Under the pieces are notes generated by a model. That model saw nothing but the letters and a program-made list of their open reading frames with translations, was not told the DNA's origin and did no database searches. Of a DNA stretch of 64,000 nt, positions 51,988-62,000 are shown piece after piece. Both the position numbers and the translations under genes were made by a program. This DNA is from Oceanospirillum linum (GTDB taxonomy: Bacteria; Pseudomonadota; Gammaproteobacteria; Pseudomonadales; Halomonadaceae), in assembly GCF_900182785.1 (NCBI RefSeq), contig NZ_FXTS01000007.1, forward strand, positions 62,001-126,000. The letters run 5' to 3'. Numbering within the stretch: position 1 is the first letter of the stretch; every line of letters begins with the position of its first letter.

Positions 51988-53442
51988 TCACTGACCAGCA
52001 CTGGGTGCCAGTTGGTGCCAGTTGGTTGCTGTCTGGAGCTGGTGCGCTGCATTCAGTAATTGGGACTCTTTAAAGTGTCCTGCCAGAATTTGCAGACCAA
52101 CCGGGCGACCGTTGACCAGACCTGCAGGTACAGAGATACCCGGCAGACCGGCAAGGTTAACAGCCAGTGTGTAGATATCTTCCATGTACATCTGTACCGG
52201 ATCGTCGGTGTTGCTGCCCAGATCGAAAGCCGGTGTCGGGGTTGTTGGCCCCATAATCAGGTCAACTTCGTTGAAGGCGTTCAGGAAGTCCTGCTGAATC
52301 AGGCGACGGATGCGCTGCGCCTTGCGGTAGTAGGCGTCGTAGTAACCTTCGGACAGAGCGTAAGTACCCACAAGAATACGGCGCTGAACTTCTTTACCGA
52401 AACCTTCACCACGGGAGCGCTTGTACAGGTCTTCCAGGTTTTCCGGATTTTCGCAGCGGTAACCGTAACGAACCCCGTCAAAACGTGACAGGTTCGAGGA
52501 GGCTTCTGCCGGGGCGATGATGTAGTAGGACGGAATCGCGAGCATGGTGTTCGGCAGGCTGACCTCCTGAACGGTCGCACCCAGCTTTTCGAACTCTTTA
52601 ACCGACGCCATGATGGCATCAGACATCTCCGCGGAGAGTTCTTTACCGAAGTACTCTTTGGGCAGGCCGATACGCAGACCGCTTAATGGCTGGTTCAGGT
52701 CGGCGGTGTAATCCGGAACAGCTTTTTTCAGAGAGGTGGAGTCTTTCGGATCAAAACCTGCCATCTCATTCAGCAGCAGCGCACAATCTTCAGCGGTGCG
52801 AGCCATGGGGCCGCCCTGATCAAGACTGGATGCGTAAGCGATCATGCCCCAGCGGGAAACGCGGCCATAGGTTGGCTTAAGACCGGTAATACCGCAGAAT
52901 GCCGCGGGCTGACGGATAGAGCCACCGGTATCAGTACCGGTTGCACCCGGAGCCAGACGTGCTGCAACAGCGGCTGCTGAACCGCCGGAGGATCCACCGG
53001 GAACAGCATTTGTGTCCCATGGGTTTTTCACGGCACCGTAGAAGCTGTTCTCGTTGGAAGAGCCCATGGCAAATTCATCCATGTTGGTCTTACCGAGAGA
53101 AACCATGCCTGCGCTATTAAACTTATCCACTACTGTGGCATCGTATGGCGCAACAAAGTTGGACAGCATCTTAGACGCACAGGTGGTCAGCACGCCGTTG
53201 GTGCAGAAGATATCTTTATGGGCAACGGGTACGCCGGTCAGGGCTTTGGCGTTACCGGCCGCGCGAGTGGCGTCTGCCGCTTCTGCCTGCGCCAGTGCCT
53301 GTTCAGGCGTCACGGTGATAAAGCTGTTGTACTGGCTGTCCAGGGCATCAATACGCCCCAGAAAATGCTGGGTCAGTTCGACGCTGGAAAATTCACCGTC
53401 GGCAAGACCTTTGGCAAGTTCAGCGATAGTCTTGTTATGCAT
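51988..53442 (-). CDS. gatA: Asp/Glu-tRNA amidotransferase subunit A
   Basis: GatA is the amidase that releases ammonia from glutamine. The 484-residue product has the Ser-cisSer-Lys site: the lysine in PVAHKDIFCTNG, and the serines in PGGSSGGSAAAVAA and GTDTGGSIRQPAAFCG. It lies 202 bp from gatC and 79 bp from gatB. A short GTG-initiated frame of 20 residues (53435-53497) with a good ribosome-binding site overlaps its start. Near the 3' end, GTGCCAGTTG is tandemly repeated inside the coding region. Confidence 0.97.
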   Translation of the reverse strand: MHNKTIAELAKGLADGEFSSVELTQHFLGRIDALDSQYNSFITVTPEQALAQAEAADATRAAGNAKALTGVPVAHKDIFCTNGVLTTCASKMLSNFVAPYDATVVDKFNSAGMVSLGKTNMDEFAMGSSNENSFYGAVKNPWDTNAVPGGSSGGSAAAVAARLAPGATGTDTGGSIRQPAAFCGITGLKPTYGRVSRWGMIAYASSLDQGGPMARTAEDCALLLNEMAGFDPKDSTSLKKAVPDYTADLNQPLSGLRIGLPKEYFGKELSAEMSDAIMASVKEFEKLGATVQEVSLPNTMLAIPSYYIIAPAEASSNLSRFDGVRYGYRCENPENLEDLYKRSRGEGFGKEVQRRILVGTYALSEGYYDAYYRKAQRIRRLIQQDFLNAFNEVDLIMGPTTPTPAFDLGSNTDDPVQMYMEDIYTLAVNLAGLPGISVPAGLVNGRPVGLQILAGHFKESQLLNAAHQLQTATNWHQLAPSAGQ

Positions 53443-53644
53443 GGAGATAAAGTCCTTTGCTACGGTTTGATACCGCTCCCTTAAAATCTTTATTCACAGA
53501 TCAATCCTCAGATTAAGCTGTCAGTGTATGCCGGTGCATATTGGATAAGCATGCTTGCAGCTACAACTGGTATTTAAGGGAAAGAGTCTTTTTACAGTTT
53601 TGGGTAATACTTTTTTAGCTTCTGACGTATTGAGTCAGGAGGCA

Positions 53645-53932
53645 TCACTCGATAACTTTCGGTACCAGAAATAGCCCAGCTTCTTTGGCTGGCGCATTCT
53701 GCTGGAAGTGTTCGCGCTGATTGCTTTCGGTCACTTCGTCGTGGCGCAGGCGCTGAGTCGCATCCAGAGGGTGTGCCAGAGGATCTGTGCCGTCAATATC
53801 AACCGATTGCATCTGGTTAACCAGTTCTAAGATGCTGGTCAGATCACGGGTGTATTCCGGGATATCATTGTCTTCGATTTTGAGTCGCGCCAGGTGCGCT
53901 ACTTTTTCAACATCGGATCTTTCTAGAGCCAT
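53645..53932 (-). CDS. gatC: Asp/Glu-tRNA amidotransferase subunit C
   Basis: GatC is the small stabilising subunit of the GatCAB complex. The 95-residue product begins with the family signature LERSDVEKVAHLARLKIED and ends with the EAGLFLVPKVIE tail. It is the first gene of the operon and is divergent from mreB (243-bp spacer), the usual arrangement in gammaproteobacteria. Confidence 0.96.
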   Translation of the reverse strand: MALERSDVEKVAHLARLKIEDNDIPEYTRDLTSILELVNQMQSVDIDGTDPLAHPLDATQRLRHDEVTESNQREHFQQNAPAKEAGLFLVPKVIE

Positions 53933-54175
53933 GATGTTTCTTCCTGCCCTGATTGAACCAGTAATCAGCCAAAGGTCCTATTATGTGCAGTAACCAGAGT
54001 CTCTGCAGGCTGTTAAGACGCAGTGGAGTGATTTTGATTGGGTTAAATAACAAAATAAGCGCGCAATTTAACATATTTCCGAGCTGCTGACACATTTGTA
54101 TCTTGCCGTGGGGGGGCTGCGGTTGATAGAGTTCTGCCAGCACAGGGTAAATTGGATTTAGGTGAAAAAAATCAC

Positions 54176-55216
54176 ATGTTTAAACGACTCAGAGGACTGT
54201 TTTCGAGCGATTTGTCCATCGACTTGGGTACAGCAAATACTTTGATCTATGTCCGCGGTCGCGGTGTAGTTCTGGATGAGCCATCAGTTGTGGCTATCCG
54301 TCATCATGGAAATCAGCGCACGGTCGCTGCTGTTGGTTTGGACGCCAAGCGTATGCTGGGTCGTACACCCGGTAATATCACTGCCATCCGCCCTATGAAA
54401 GATGGTGTTATTGCAGATTTCCACGTTACAGAGAAGATGCTGCAGCACTTTATTAATAAGGTGCATGAAAACAGCTTTCTGACTCCAAGCCCTCGTGTTT
54501 TGGTTTGTGTGCCTTGCATGTCTACTCAGGTAGAGCGTCGTGCAATTCGTGAATCAGCTATGGGTGCGGGTGCCCGTGAAGTGTTTCTGATCGAAGAGCC
54601 TATGGCGGCTGCGATTGGTGCAGGTCTGCCTGTTGAAGAGGCTAACGGCTCTATGGTCGTTGATATCGGTGGTGGTACTACCGAAATCGCGATTATCTCA
54701 CTGAACGGTGTGGTGTATGCTCAATCCGTTCGTGTGGGGGGGGATCGTTTCGATGAAGCCATCGTCTCTTATGTGCGTCGCCATTACGGTAGCCTGATTG
54801 GTGAGGCAACCGCTGAGCGTATTAAAGAAGAAGTGGGTTGCGCTTATCCGGGTAGCGAATTGAAAGAAATTGATGTCCGCGGCCGGAATCTCGCAGAAGG
54901 TATTCCCCGCAGCTTTACCCTCAATTCCAATGAGATTCTCGAAGCCTTGCAGGAACCTCTGTCTGCAATTGTTCAGGCCGTGAAAAGTGCTTTGGAGCAG
55001 TCACCGCCGGAGCTGGCATCGGATATCGCTGAGCGGGGGCTTGTACTGACAGGGGGTGGTGCTCTGTTACGTGATATCGATAAACTGATCGCAGAAGAAA
55101 CTGGTCTCCCCGTTATTATTGCAGAAGAGCCTTTAACCTGTGTGGCTCGTGGTGGTGGTCGTGCCCTTGAAATGATCGATCAGCACACATTTGATCTGCT
55201 ATCAACGGAAGGTTAG
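54176..55216 (+). CDS. mreB: Rod shape-determining protein MreB
   Basis: MreB is the bacterial actin that guides lateral peptidoglycan synthesis. The 346-residue product (E. coli 347) has a short amphipathic N-terminus (MFKRLRGLFSSD) for membrane contact. The ATPase motifs are DLGTANTLIYVRGRG, VVDIGGGTTEIAII and LTGGGALLRDIDKL. ATG 54176 is chosen, with AGGTG upstream; the open frame extends a little further. A terminator follows before mreC, so mreB is probably also made as a single-gene message. Confidence 0.97.
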   Translation: MFKRLRGLFSSDLSIDLGTANTLIYVRGRGVVLDEPSVVAIRHHGNQRTVAAVGLDAKRMLGRTPGNITAIRPMKDGVIADFHVTEKMLQHFINKVHENSFLTPSPRVLVCVPCMSTQVERRAIRESAMGAGAREVFLIEEPMAAAIGAGLPVEEANGSMVVDIGGGTTEIAIISLNGVVYAQSVRVGGDRFDEAIVSYVRRHYGSLIGEATAERIKEEVGCAYPGSELKEIDVRGRNLAEGIPRSFTLNSNEILEALQEPLSAIVQAVKSALEQSPPELASDIAERGLVLTGGGALLRDIDKLIAEETGLPVIIAEEPLTCVARGGGRALEMIDQHTFDLLSTEG

Positions 55217-55251
55217 ATTCTGGCAGATGGCCTAAATCACAGCTAAAAAAT

Positions 55252-55278
55252 GGCGGTTTGAATACCGCCTTTTTTTTG
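55252..55278 (+). terminator. Intrinsic terminator after mreB
   Basis: GGCGGT and ACCGCC form a 6-bp stem with a 6-nt loop, followed by a run of eight to nine T. Readthrough would feed mreC and mreD. Confidence 0.75.
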
Positions 55279-55380
55279 TTTAATCTTTCCTGAAACTGAC
55301 TTCTCACCATTTATGATCTGATTTGACCTTCCTGACAGATCGGTGTCTGATCTGAGTTCTTCGGACAACAGACAGGCTTA

Positions 55381-55394
55381 AGGAGGCTGCAATT
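55381..55394 (+). promoter_or_regulatory. Shine-Dalgarno AGGAGG with ATT start for mreC
   Basis: A perfect AGGAGG is followed by a 5-nt spacer and ATT. This decides the mreC start and suggests initiation on a non-canonical codon, which in infC and pcnB makes translation sensitive to IF3. Confidence 0.65.
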
Positions 55395-56276
55395 AACCCT
55401 TTGTTTGTTAAGGGCCCTTCATTAGGGCTGCGATTACTGGCTTGTCTGATCCTTTCTTTGGCGTTGATGTTTTCAGATTACCGCTACCAGCATATGGATC
55501 AGGTGCGTTCTTTTTTGACCGTTGCTGTAACGCCTCTGCAATGGGCTGTGGATCTGCCCAATCGACTCTGGTCCTGGGGTGCGGCAACATTTTCTGACCG
55601 TAATGCCTTACTGGAAGAAAATGCTCTGCTTAAAGAGCAGGCACTACAGTTATCCAGTAAAAACCAGCGTATGGCCTATCTTATTGCAGAGAATCTGCGT
55701 CTTCGGGAACTTCTGAATGCTAAGAAGCCTAATAAAGATCGTTTTTTGCTCGGGGAGGTCATCGGTCTGGATGCCGATGCTTTTACTCATCAGGTGCTGG
55801 TTAATCGCGGCCGCAGAGATGGGGTCTATGAAGGGCAGGCGGTTGTCGATGCCCTTGGTCTGATGGGGCAGGTTGTGTCGGTGAGTACTTATACCAGTCG
55901 TGTGTTGCTGGCTGCAGATACGGCCCATGCGGTTCCTGTCCTGATCAATCGAAACGGTTTTCGCGTGATTGCTATCGGCTCCGGCCTGATCGATGAGCTG
56001 ACGCTAAGCCATGTACCGGATACGGCAGATATTCGTGAAGGTGACCTTCTGGTTACATCAGGCTTAGCTGGTCGTTTTCCCAAGGGGTATCCTGTTGCAG
56101 AGGTCAGTACTGTCCGGCATGAGCCCGGAAAACCTTTTGCAACGGTATCGGCACGGCCGCTTGCTCAGCTGGAGCGGAGCCGATACGTGTTAATGCTGAA
56201 CCCTCTCGATGTGATTGATAATACAAATCTGCCAGTTACGGGCTCTGCCAGTCCGGAGACGAGGGAGCAGGAGTAG
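55392..56276 (+). CDS. mreC: Rod shape-determining protein MreC, probable ATT start
   Basis: MreC is the bitopic periplasmic scaffold of the elongasome. The product has a membrane span (about 15-32), a coiled coil (about 72-110, LLEENALLKEQALQL) and the MreC beta domains (about 115-275, VLVNRGRRDGVYEGQAVVD). No ATG, GTG or TTG is well placed. AGGAGG (55381-55386) lies 5 nt before ATT at 55392, which would encode (M)NPLFVKGPS, matching the MKPxFxxGPS start of E. coli and Pseudomonas MreC. The first TTG (55401) is 14 nt from AGGAGG and would delete conserved residues. From ATT the length is 294 residues. Confidence 0.93.
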   Translation: MNPLFVKGPSLGLRLLACLILSLALMFSDYRYQHMDQVRSFLTVAVTPLQWAVDLPNRLWSWGAATFSDRNALLEENALLKEQALQLSSKNQRMAYLIAENLRLRELLNAKKPNKDRFLLGEVIGLDADAFTHQVLVNRGRRDGVYEGQAVVDALGLMGQVVSVSTYTSRVLLAADTAHAVPVLINRNGFRVIAIGSGLIDELTLSHVPDTADIREGDLLVTSGLAGRFPKGYPVAEVSTVRHEPGKPFATVSARPLAQLERSRYVLMLNPLDVIDNTNLPVTGSASPETREQE

Positions 56277-56278
56277 TT

Positions 56279-56743
56279 ATGTTTGTAATTCTTTTAACCT
56301 TCGTGTTTGCTCTGTTATTGGCGGCTATGCCTCTGCCGGATACTTTTCTGTGGATCCAGCCTGAATGGGTCACGATGGTACTGATTTACTGGTGTATCGC
56401 CTTACCGCATCGCATTGGTGTTCTTGCTGGCTTTTTTCTTGGCTTGTGTATGGACCTGCTGGACGGTTCTTTACTGGGACAGAATGCAATGGCGATGTCT
56501 GTGATTGCTTATGTCGCACTTTTGCTTTATCAACGCATGCGTAACTACGGCGCTTTACAGCAGGCGTTAATGGTAGGGTTGCTAATCAGTATCAGCTTGC
56601 TGATTTTTCAATGGATACAAAACTTAACCAGTGTTGCTGCAGATACATTGGCATTCCTTCTGCCCGCGATCACAAGCATGTTGCTTTGGCCATGGTTCTT
56701 TATTGGCATGCGTACAATACGTCGTCGGTTTCAGATTCATTAA
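56279..56743 (+). CDS. mreD: Rod shape-determining protein MreD
   Basis: MreD is a small inner-membrane protein of the MreBCD elongasome. The 154-residue product (E. coli 162) is very hydrophobic with about five spans. It has the family segment GFFLGLCMDLLDGSLLGQNA and a basic C-terminus (RTIRRRFQIH). It begins 2 nt after the mreC stop with GGAGCAGGAG upstream, so translation is coupled. Confidence 0.94.
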   Translation: MFVILLTFVFALLLAAMPLPDTFLWIQPEWVTMVLIYWCIALPHRIGVLAGFFLGLCMDLLDGSLLGQNAMAMSVIAYVALLLYQRMRNYGALQQALMVGLLISISLLIFQWIQNLTSVAADTLAFLLPAITSMLLWPWFFIGMRTIRRRFQIH

Positions 56744-56821
56744 CAATCTGCTCCAGAGGTTAAGTACTTTTCTATGCCTTGTGGAGCCAACCAATTTTTA
56801 TGACAAGAAACGTTTAAACAG

Positions 56822-57421
56822 ATGCAAAATAGCGATAGCTCTTATGATCTTTGTCTGGCTTCGGCATCACCGAGGCGTGAGGCATTACTCGAACAGATTG
56901 GTCTTAAATGCCTTAAGTATCCGGTTGACCTGAACGAAAGTGTTCTGCCAGGAGAGGCGGCTCCTTCTTATGTGATGCGACTTGCAGAGCAGAAGGCTTT
57001 GGCAGGGCAGGAGCGATCGGGCACAAACCTTCCTGTATTAGGCTCTGATACCTCAGTGGTACATCAGGGCAAAATACTAGGAAAGCCCAAAAATAAACGC
57101 CATGCTGTTGATATGCTGATGCAGTTGTCCGGACAGACCCATCAGGTTATGACGGGAGTTGCTGTATGTCAGGGCCGTCGCATTCTGTCACTGATCAGTG
57201 TGACAGATGTTTCCTTCAGGGTTCTGACGGAAGATGAGTGTCTGGCTTACTGTGATTCCGGTGAACCTTTTGATAAAGCTGGAGGATACGGTATTCAGGG
57301 GCTGGCAGCTGTATTTGTGCGCTCCGTTTCGGGAAGTTATAGCAATGTTGTTGGGTTGCCTTTGTTTGAAACAGCAGAACTGCTGAACCAATTTGGTATA
57401 CGGGTGCTCGAACCTTCATAA
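56822..57421 (+). CDS. maf: Maf-like nucleoside triphosphate pyrophosphatase
   Basis: Maf proteins of the YhdE type hydrolyse dTTP, UTP and modified nucleotides to monophosphates, a house-cleaning role. The 199-residue product shows the family motifs LASASPRREALL, VLGSDTSVV, LGKPKNK and the PFDKAGGYGIQG loop, then GSYSNVVGLPL. The aspartate position usually written A-D-T-x-V is S-D-T-S-V here, which keeps the aspartate. The mreD-maf-rng order is conserved. Confidence 0.94.
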   Translation: MQNSDSSYDLCLASASPRREALLEQIGLKCLKYPVDLNESVLPGEAAPSYVMRLAEQKALAGQERSGTNLPVLGSDTSVVHQGKILGKPKNKRHAVDMLMQLSGQTHQVMTGVAVCQGRRILSLISVTDVSFRVLTEDECLAYCDSGEPFDKAGGYGIQGLAAVFVRSVSGSYSNVVGLPLFETAELLNQFGIRVLEPS

Positions 57422-57472
57422 CGGCTTCATCGGTTCGGGGTTCAGGGTAGTTTGTCGCGGGGGAGAGAAGCG

Positions 57473-58948
57473 ATGAGTGAAGAGATTTTAATTAATATTA
57501 CACCGATGGAAACCCGCGTTGCGGTGGTTGAAAATGGTGTTTTGCAGGAAGTTTATATTGAGCGAACCCGTCGTCGGGGCATTGTGGGTAATATCTACAA
57601 GGGTAAAGTGGTCCGTGTTTTACCGGGTATGCAGGCGGCTTTTGTTGATATCGGGCTTGAACGTGCTGCATTTATTCATGCTGCTGATGTTGTACCTGCG
57701 GACAGACCTAATGGTGCTGAAGTTGAAAGTATCAACAGCCTTCTGCATGAGGGACAGTCTCTCGTTGTTCAGGTAACAAAAGAGCCCATTGGTACCAAAG
57801 GTGCCCGACTGACCACACATCTTTCTATACCTTCCCGATATTTGGTTTATATGCCACATACCCCTCATACCGGTGTGTCACAGAGAATTGAAGATGAGTC
57901 TGAGCGTGACCGCTTGCGCCAAATTGTTGAGAGTGCCGCTCCTGATGGTGAGACAGAGGGCGTTAGTAAGCAGGGCGGTTTTATTATCCGTACAGCTGCG
58001 GAAGGTTTTGGTGAAGATGAAATTCTTGCTGATACGCATTTTTTATACCGGCTCTGGCGTGCTGTAGAGCGTCGTTGTAAGGGGGCTAAAAACAAGACGA
58101 TTATTTACGAAGACCTGCCGCTTTTTATGCGTACCATGCGTGACTTTGTCCGGCCGGAAATTGAAAAAATCCGCATCGACTCCAGAGAGAACTACACTAA
58201 ACTGAAAGAGTTCGTGCAGGAGTTTGTTCCCAGCCTGGAAAGCAAAGTTGAGTACTATCCGGGAGAGCGTCCGATTTTCGACCTTTACGGTGTCGAAGAT
58301 GAAATCCAGAAGGCTCTCGGTCGTAAAGTACAGCTAAAGTCCGGTGGCTATCTGGTTATTGATCAGACTGAGGCGATGACCACCATTGATGTCAATACCG
58401 GCGCATTCGTGGGGCACCGAAATCTGGAAGAGACGATCTTCAAGACCAATCTTGAGGCGGCGACAGCCATTGTTCGCCAGCTCAGGCTACGTAATCTTGG
58501 CGGTATTATCATTCTGGATTTTATCGATATGGAAGATCCTGAACATCAGCGCCAGGTGTTACGTCTGCTGGAGAAAAATCTGGAGCGTGATCACGCTAAG
58601 ACGAAGCTGACGGGTGTGACGGAGTTGGGCCTAGTTCAGATGACGCGAAAACGCACTCGCGAAAGTCTTGAGCAAGTGATGTGTGAGCCCTGCCCGACCT
58701 GTGAAGCAAGAGGCACTCTTAAGACGCCGGAAACCGTTTGCTATGAGATCTTTCGGGAGATTCTGAGAGAGGAGCGCGCTTATGGTTCAGATACATACCT
58801 TGTTCTCGCATCCCAGCCTGTTGTTGATCGTTTACTTGATGAAGAGTCAGCAAGTGTGGCTGACCTGGAGCTCTTCATTAATAAAACCATTAAGTTTCAG
58901 GTAGAAACCCTCTATAGTCAGGAGCAGTTTGACATTGTTCTGCTCTAA
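57473..58948 (+). CDS. rng: Ribonuclease G
   Basis: RNase G (CafA) is the RNase E-family endoribonuclease that matures the 5' end of 16S rRNA and decays some mRNAs. The 491-residue product (E. coli 489) has an S1 domain (about 38-125, GNIYKGKVVRVLPGMQAAFVD), a 5' sensor, and a DNase I-like catalytic part with TTIDVNTGAFVG and IILDFIDM. The zinc-link pair lies in CEPCPTCEARG. ATG 57473 has GGGGGAG upstream and matches the start of homologues. Confidence 0.96.
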   Translation: MSEEILINITPMETRVAVVENGVLQEVYIERTRRRGIVGNIYKGKVVRVLPGMQAAFVDIGLERAAFIHAADVVPADRPNGAEVESINSLLHEGQSLVVQVTKEPIGTKGARLTTHLSIPSRYLVYMPHTPHTGVSQRIEDESERDRLRQIVESAAPDGETEGVSKQGGFIIRTAAEGFGEDEILADTHFLYRLWRAVERRCKGAKNKTIIYEDLPLFMRTMRDFVRPEIEKIRIDSRENYTKLKEFVQEFVPSLESKVEYYPGERPIFDLYGVEDEIQKALGRKVQLKSGGYLVIDQTEAMTTIDVNTGAFVGHRNLEETIFKTNLEAATAIVRQLRLRNLGGIIILDFIDMEDPEHQRQVLRLLEKNLERDHAKTKLTGVTELGLVQMTRKRTRESLEQVMCEPCPTCEARGTLKTPETVCYEIFREILREERAYGSDTYLVLASQPVVDRLLDEESASVADLELFINKTIKFQVETLYSQEQFDIVLL

Positions 58949-59079
58949 CCGACCACTATAGCCTTTTGATGGTATTTTATCCGAAGGCTTATTTGGTGTG
59001 GCCTGACTATTACAGAGTGATCGCTTTGCCTGTTCTTTTTTCGTTATCAATGCGCTTCTGCCGGTACCGGACTTAACTT

Positions 59080-62000
59080 ATGTCTTTGCCTCGGCATATC
59101 TTTAATCACAGTATCATATGGCTGGTTCTGCCGGTGGTGGTGGTTCTGGCTCTGTATGTCAGCATTGGCCGCTATTTCTTTCCTCTACTGGAAAACTACC
59201 GCGACGATCTTATGTCCTGGGCCAATACACAGTTGGCTATTAACCTTCAAATTGATCAGTTGCATGGTCAGTGGAATGACTTTGATCCCTATATTCACCT
59301 TGATCAGATTGAAGTGTATGCCCCGCAGGTACATGCAGAGGACGGTATCAAGCCAGCCCTTGAGGTTCGCAACTTTAGCCTCGAGCTGGATAGTTTCAGG
59401 TCCTTCCGTTATCAGTTTCCTGTCATTCGCCAGGCCTCTATTCAGGGGGTTACGCTTCGTCTGAAACAAGAGGAAGATGCCCGCTGGTTACTCAATGGCT
59501 GGAATCAGCAGACTGGTGTTTCAGATAAAGCTGACCAGATTACAGAGCCATCTGGCAAAAGTTCAGATCCTCGTCAACGTGGCAGAAGTGATCGTCTGCG
59601 GGATGAGGTTGCTCCAATTACCCGTGTTCTCGAGTTCTTGCTGAGACAGCAACACTTGAAGATGGAACACGTCTGGCTCGAGTTAACAGACCGTTTCGGG
59701 CGCGAATACCGTGCCTATAGTCGTCGGCTTGAAGTTTATGAAGTTGAAGGGAAGCGCAGGCTTCAGGGGCAGTTGCAGCTGGACCCGGGCTCGCCTCAGC
59801 AGATTGGCTTTATTCTGGAGATTGCCGGTGACCCATTTGACCAGAAGTCATTAACCGTAGAGCTATATCTTCAGGCTGATTCTCAGTCATTAAGTTCCTG
59901 GTTGGAGAAAATAGAACATCTGTTGCCTTTTGATATACCTGAGCTTAATGGTGGCCTTGAACTATGGAGTGACTGGCAGGGCGGGCGATTGCAAAGCCTT
60001 AAGGGGCGTCTTAAGGATGGTGAGCTGGAACTGGATCTGCCGGAACAGCCTAAAGTATATCTGGCAAACCTTAATACAGAACTCTTTTGGCAACGGGAGG
60101 CATCGGGCTGGGAGCTGATTACAGATAACCTGTCTTTTTCTTTGCAAAATCGCCCGTTCGTTCTGAAGCAGGCTGTTGCGCGGCAAAAAAATGATGATTG
60201 GCAGGTACAGCTGTCGAACCTGGATCTGGAAAAGATCAGCGACACCTTTCTTGAGTGGCCGGACCTGCCAGAAAAAGCCCGGGATGCATTGGTACGATTA
60301 AAACCCCGGGGGGAATTACATAATCTGAGCATCAGCCAGTCAGAGAGCGACGGTTTTCTGGTTAAAACTGAGGTGGAGTCTGTTAGCGTTGATGCTTATT
60401 ACGGTGCGCCGGTTTTACGCAATGTACATGGTTATGTGCAAAGCAGTGCCCATGATGGTTTTATCCGCTTTCATTCGGATGAGTTTTTCATGGGGTATCC
60501 TCAACTGTATAGCGGTGGCTGGTGGTTTGATAAGGCGATAGGAGAGGTGCACTGGCAGATAGGTGATATGTTACGGGTATTTGGCCTGGGTCTGCAGTTA
60601 AATCGTGGTGCTACAGAAATTGCCGGTGAATTTGATCTACTGCAACCTGAAGAGGGTGATGACCTTTTTTACCTGAATGTTGGCCTGACCGGTACGGACG
60701 AAGCGTTTGGGCTAAGGCTTGTTCCTGATCTTATTATTCCGGAGTCTTTGAGTAACTGGCTTGGTAGTAGTATTAAGTCAGCAGAGGTTAAGCAAGGCGG
60801 TTTTATTTATGATGGCACGTTAAACCTGAACGCATCACTTCCTGATAGAGAAGTGGCGACTCTTCTGTTGCTGGATGTCGAGAAGAGCAAGCTTCAGTTT
60901 CTGCCGGAGTGGCCCGCTGCTGAGGCTCTTGATGCTCAGGTCAGGCTTGATGGGACGGATCTTAATGTTAGTCTGAACTCGGGTCGTTACCTTCAGAATG
61001 AAGGTATTTCTGGTAATGTCACTTTGAGAGATGATGGTGTTGGCAGTGTTGTCGGCTTAAACCTTGAGGGGCGTGTTTATCCTGAGTGGGGGTGGCAGGT
61101 ACTCACTGAGACTCCATTGAGTGCTCTCATTCCGGAGTCTCTGCTTGATTGGCAGCTGTCCGGTAAGCCGCTCGCATTTTCGACAAATCTTATTTTCCCT
61201 GTGGATGGGCGCAAGGGTAGCGGTCAGGTTAATGTTCAGGCTCGGGATGGAGTGCTACTCATTCCTGAGCTTGCTACTCCGGTATCCCGGCTCAATGGTG
61301 ATGTTATCTATGATATTGATCGTGGGCTTTCTGTCCCGAAAGCAACCGCTGAGTTTTTAGGTGGCGAAACAGCCTTCGAGGTGGAGACGGATATGCGTAC
61401 AGCTGCTGTTCGTGTTGCTGGCTCCGGGCAATCTGATCTGATAGCGATTAACCAGTGGCAGCCTATGCCGTTTTCCTCCTGGCTGAGTGGAACGCTGGAT
61501 TATCAGTTTAGTGTGAATTTAAATAAAGAGAGTCAGCTACACCTAACATCAAAGCTTAATGATGTTGTGGTTAGCTTGCCGGAACCAATCGGAAAAGAGA
61601 TTAATACGGAGCGCCCTCTTAAGGTTGATATGACCTTTGCACCGAAAGCGAATTACTTTTCTGTGGCTTATGATCACCGCGGCTCAGAAGGTTTTTTGAT
61701 CAGTCATGGTATTTGGGGCGGGGATCAGCAGGGTTACGGTGTGGGTGTGTGGTACGGTGATGCGACTGAACACGCCAGATTACCGACAGTGTCAAATCAG
61801 AGAACTGATATTTATATTAAAGAGTCTATTTTTAATGTAGATCCCTGGGTTGAGTTTGCATCTGCGGAGATTGCCCGCCAGTCACTGGCAAGCTCTGTCC
61901 TCGATTCAGGTGGACAAGGAGTGGCTGAACAGGGTTCGGCAGCGGAGACACAGCCGGTCAGAATGCACCTCGAAACAGCAAAAGCTATCTATGGGGATAC

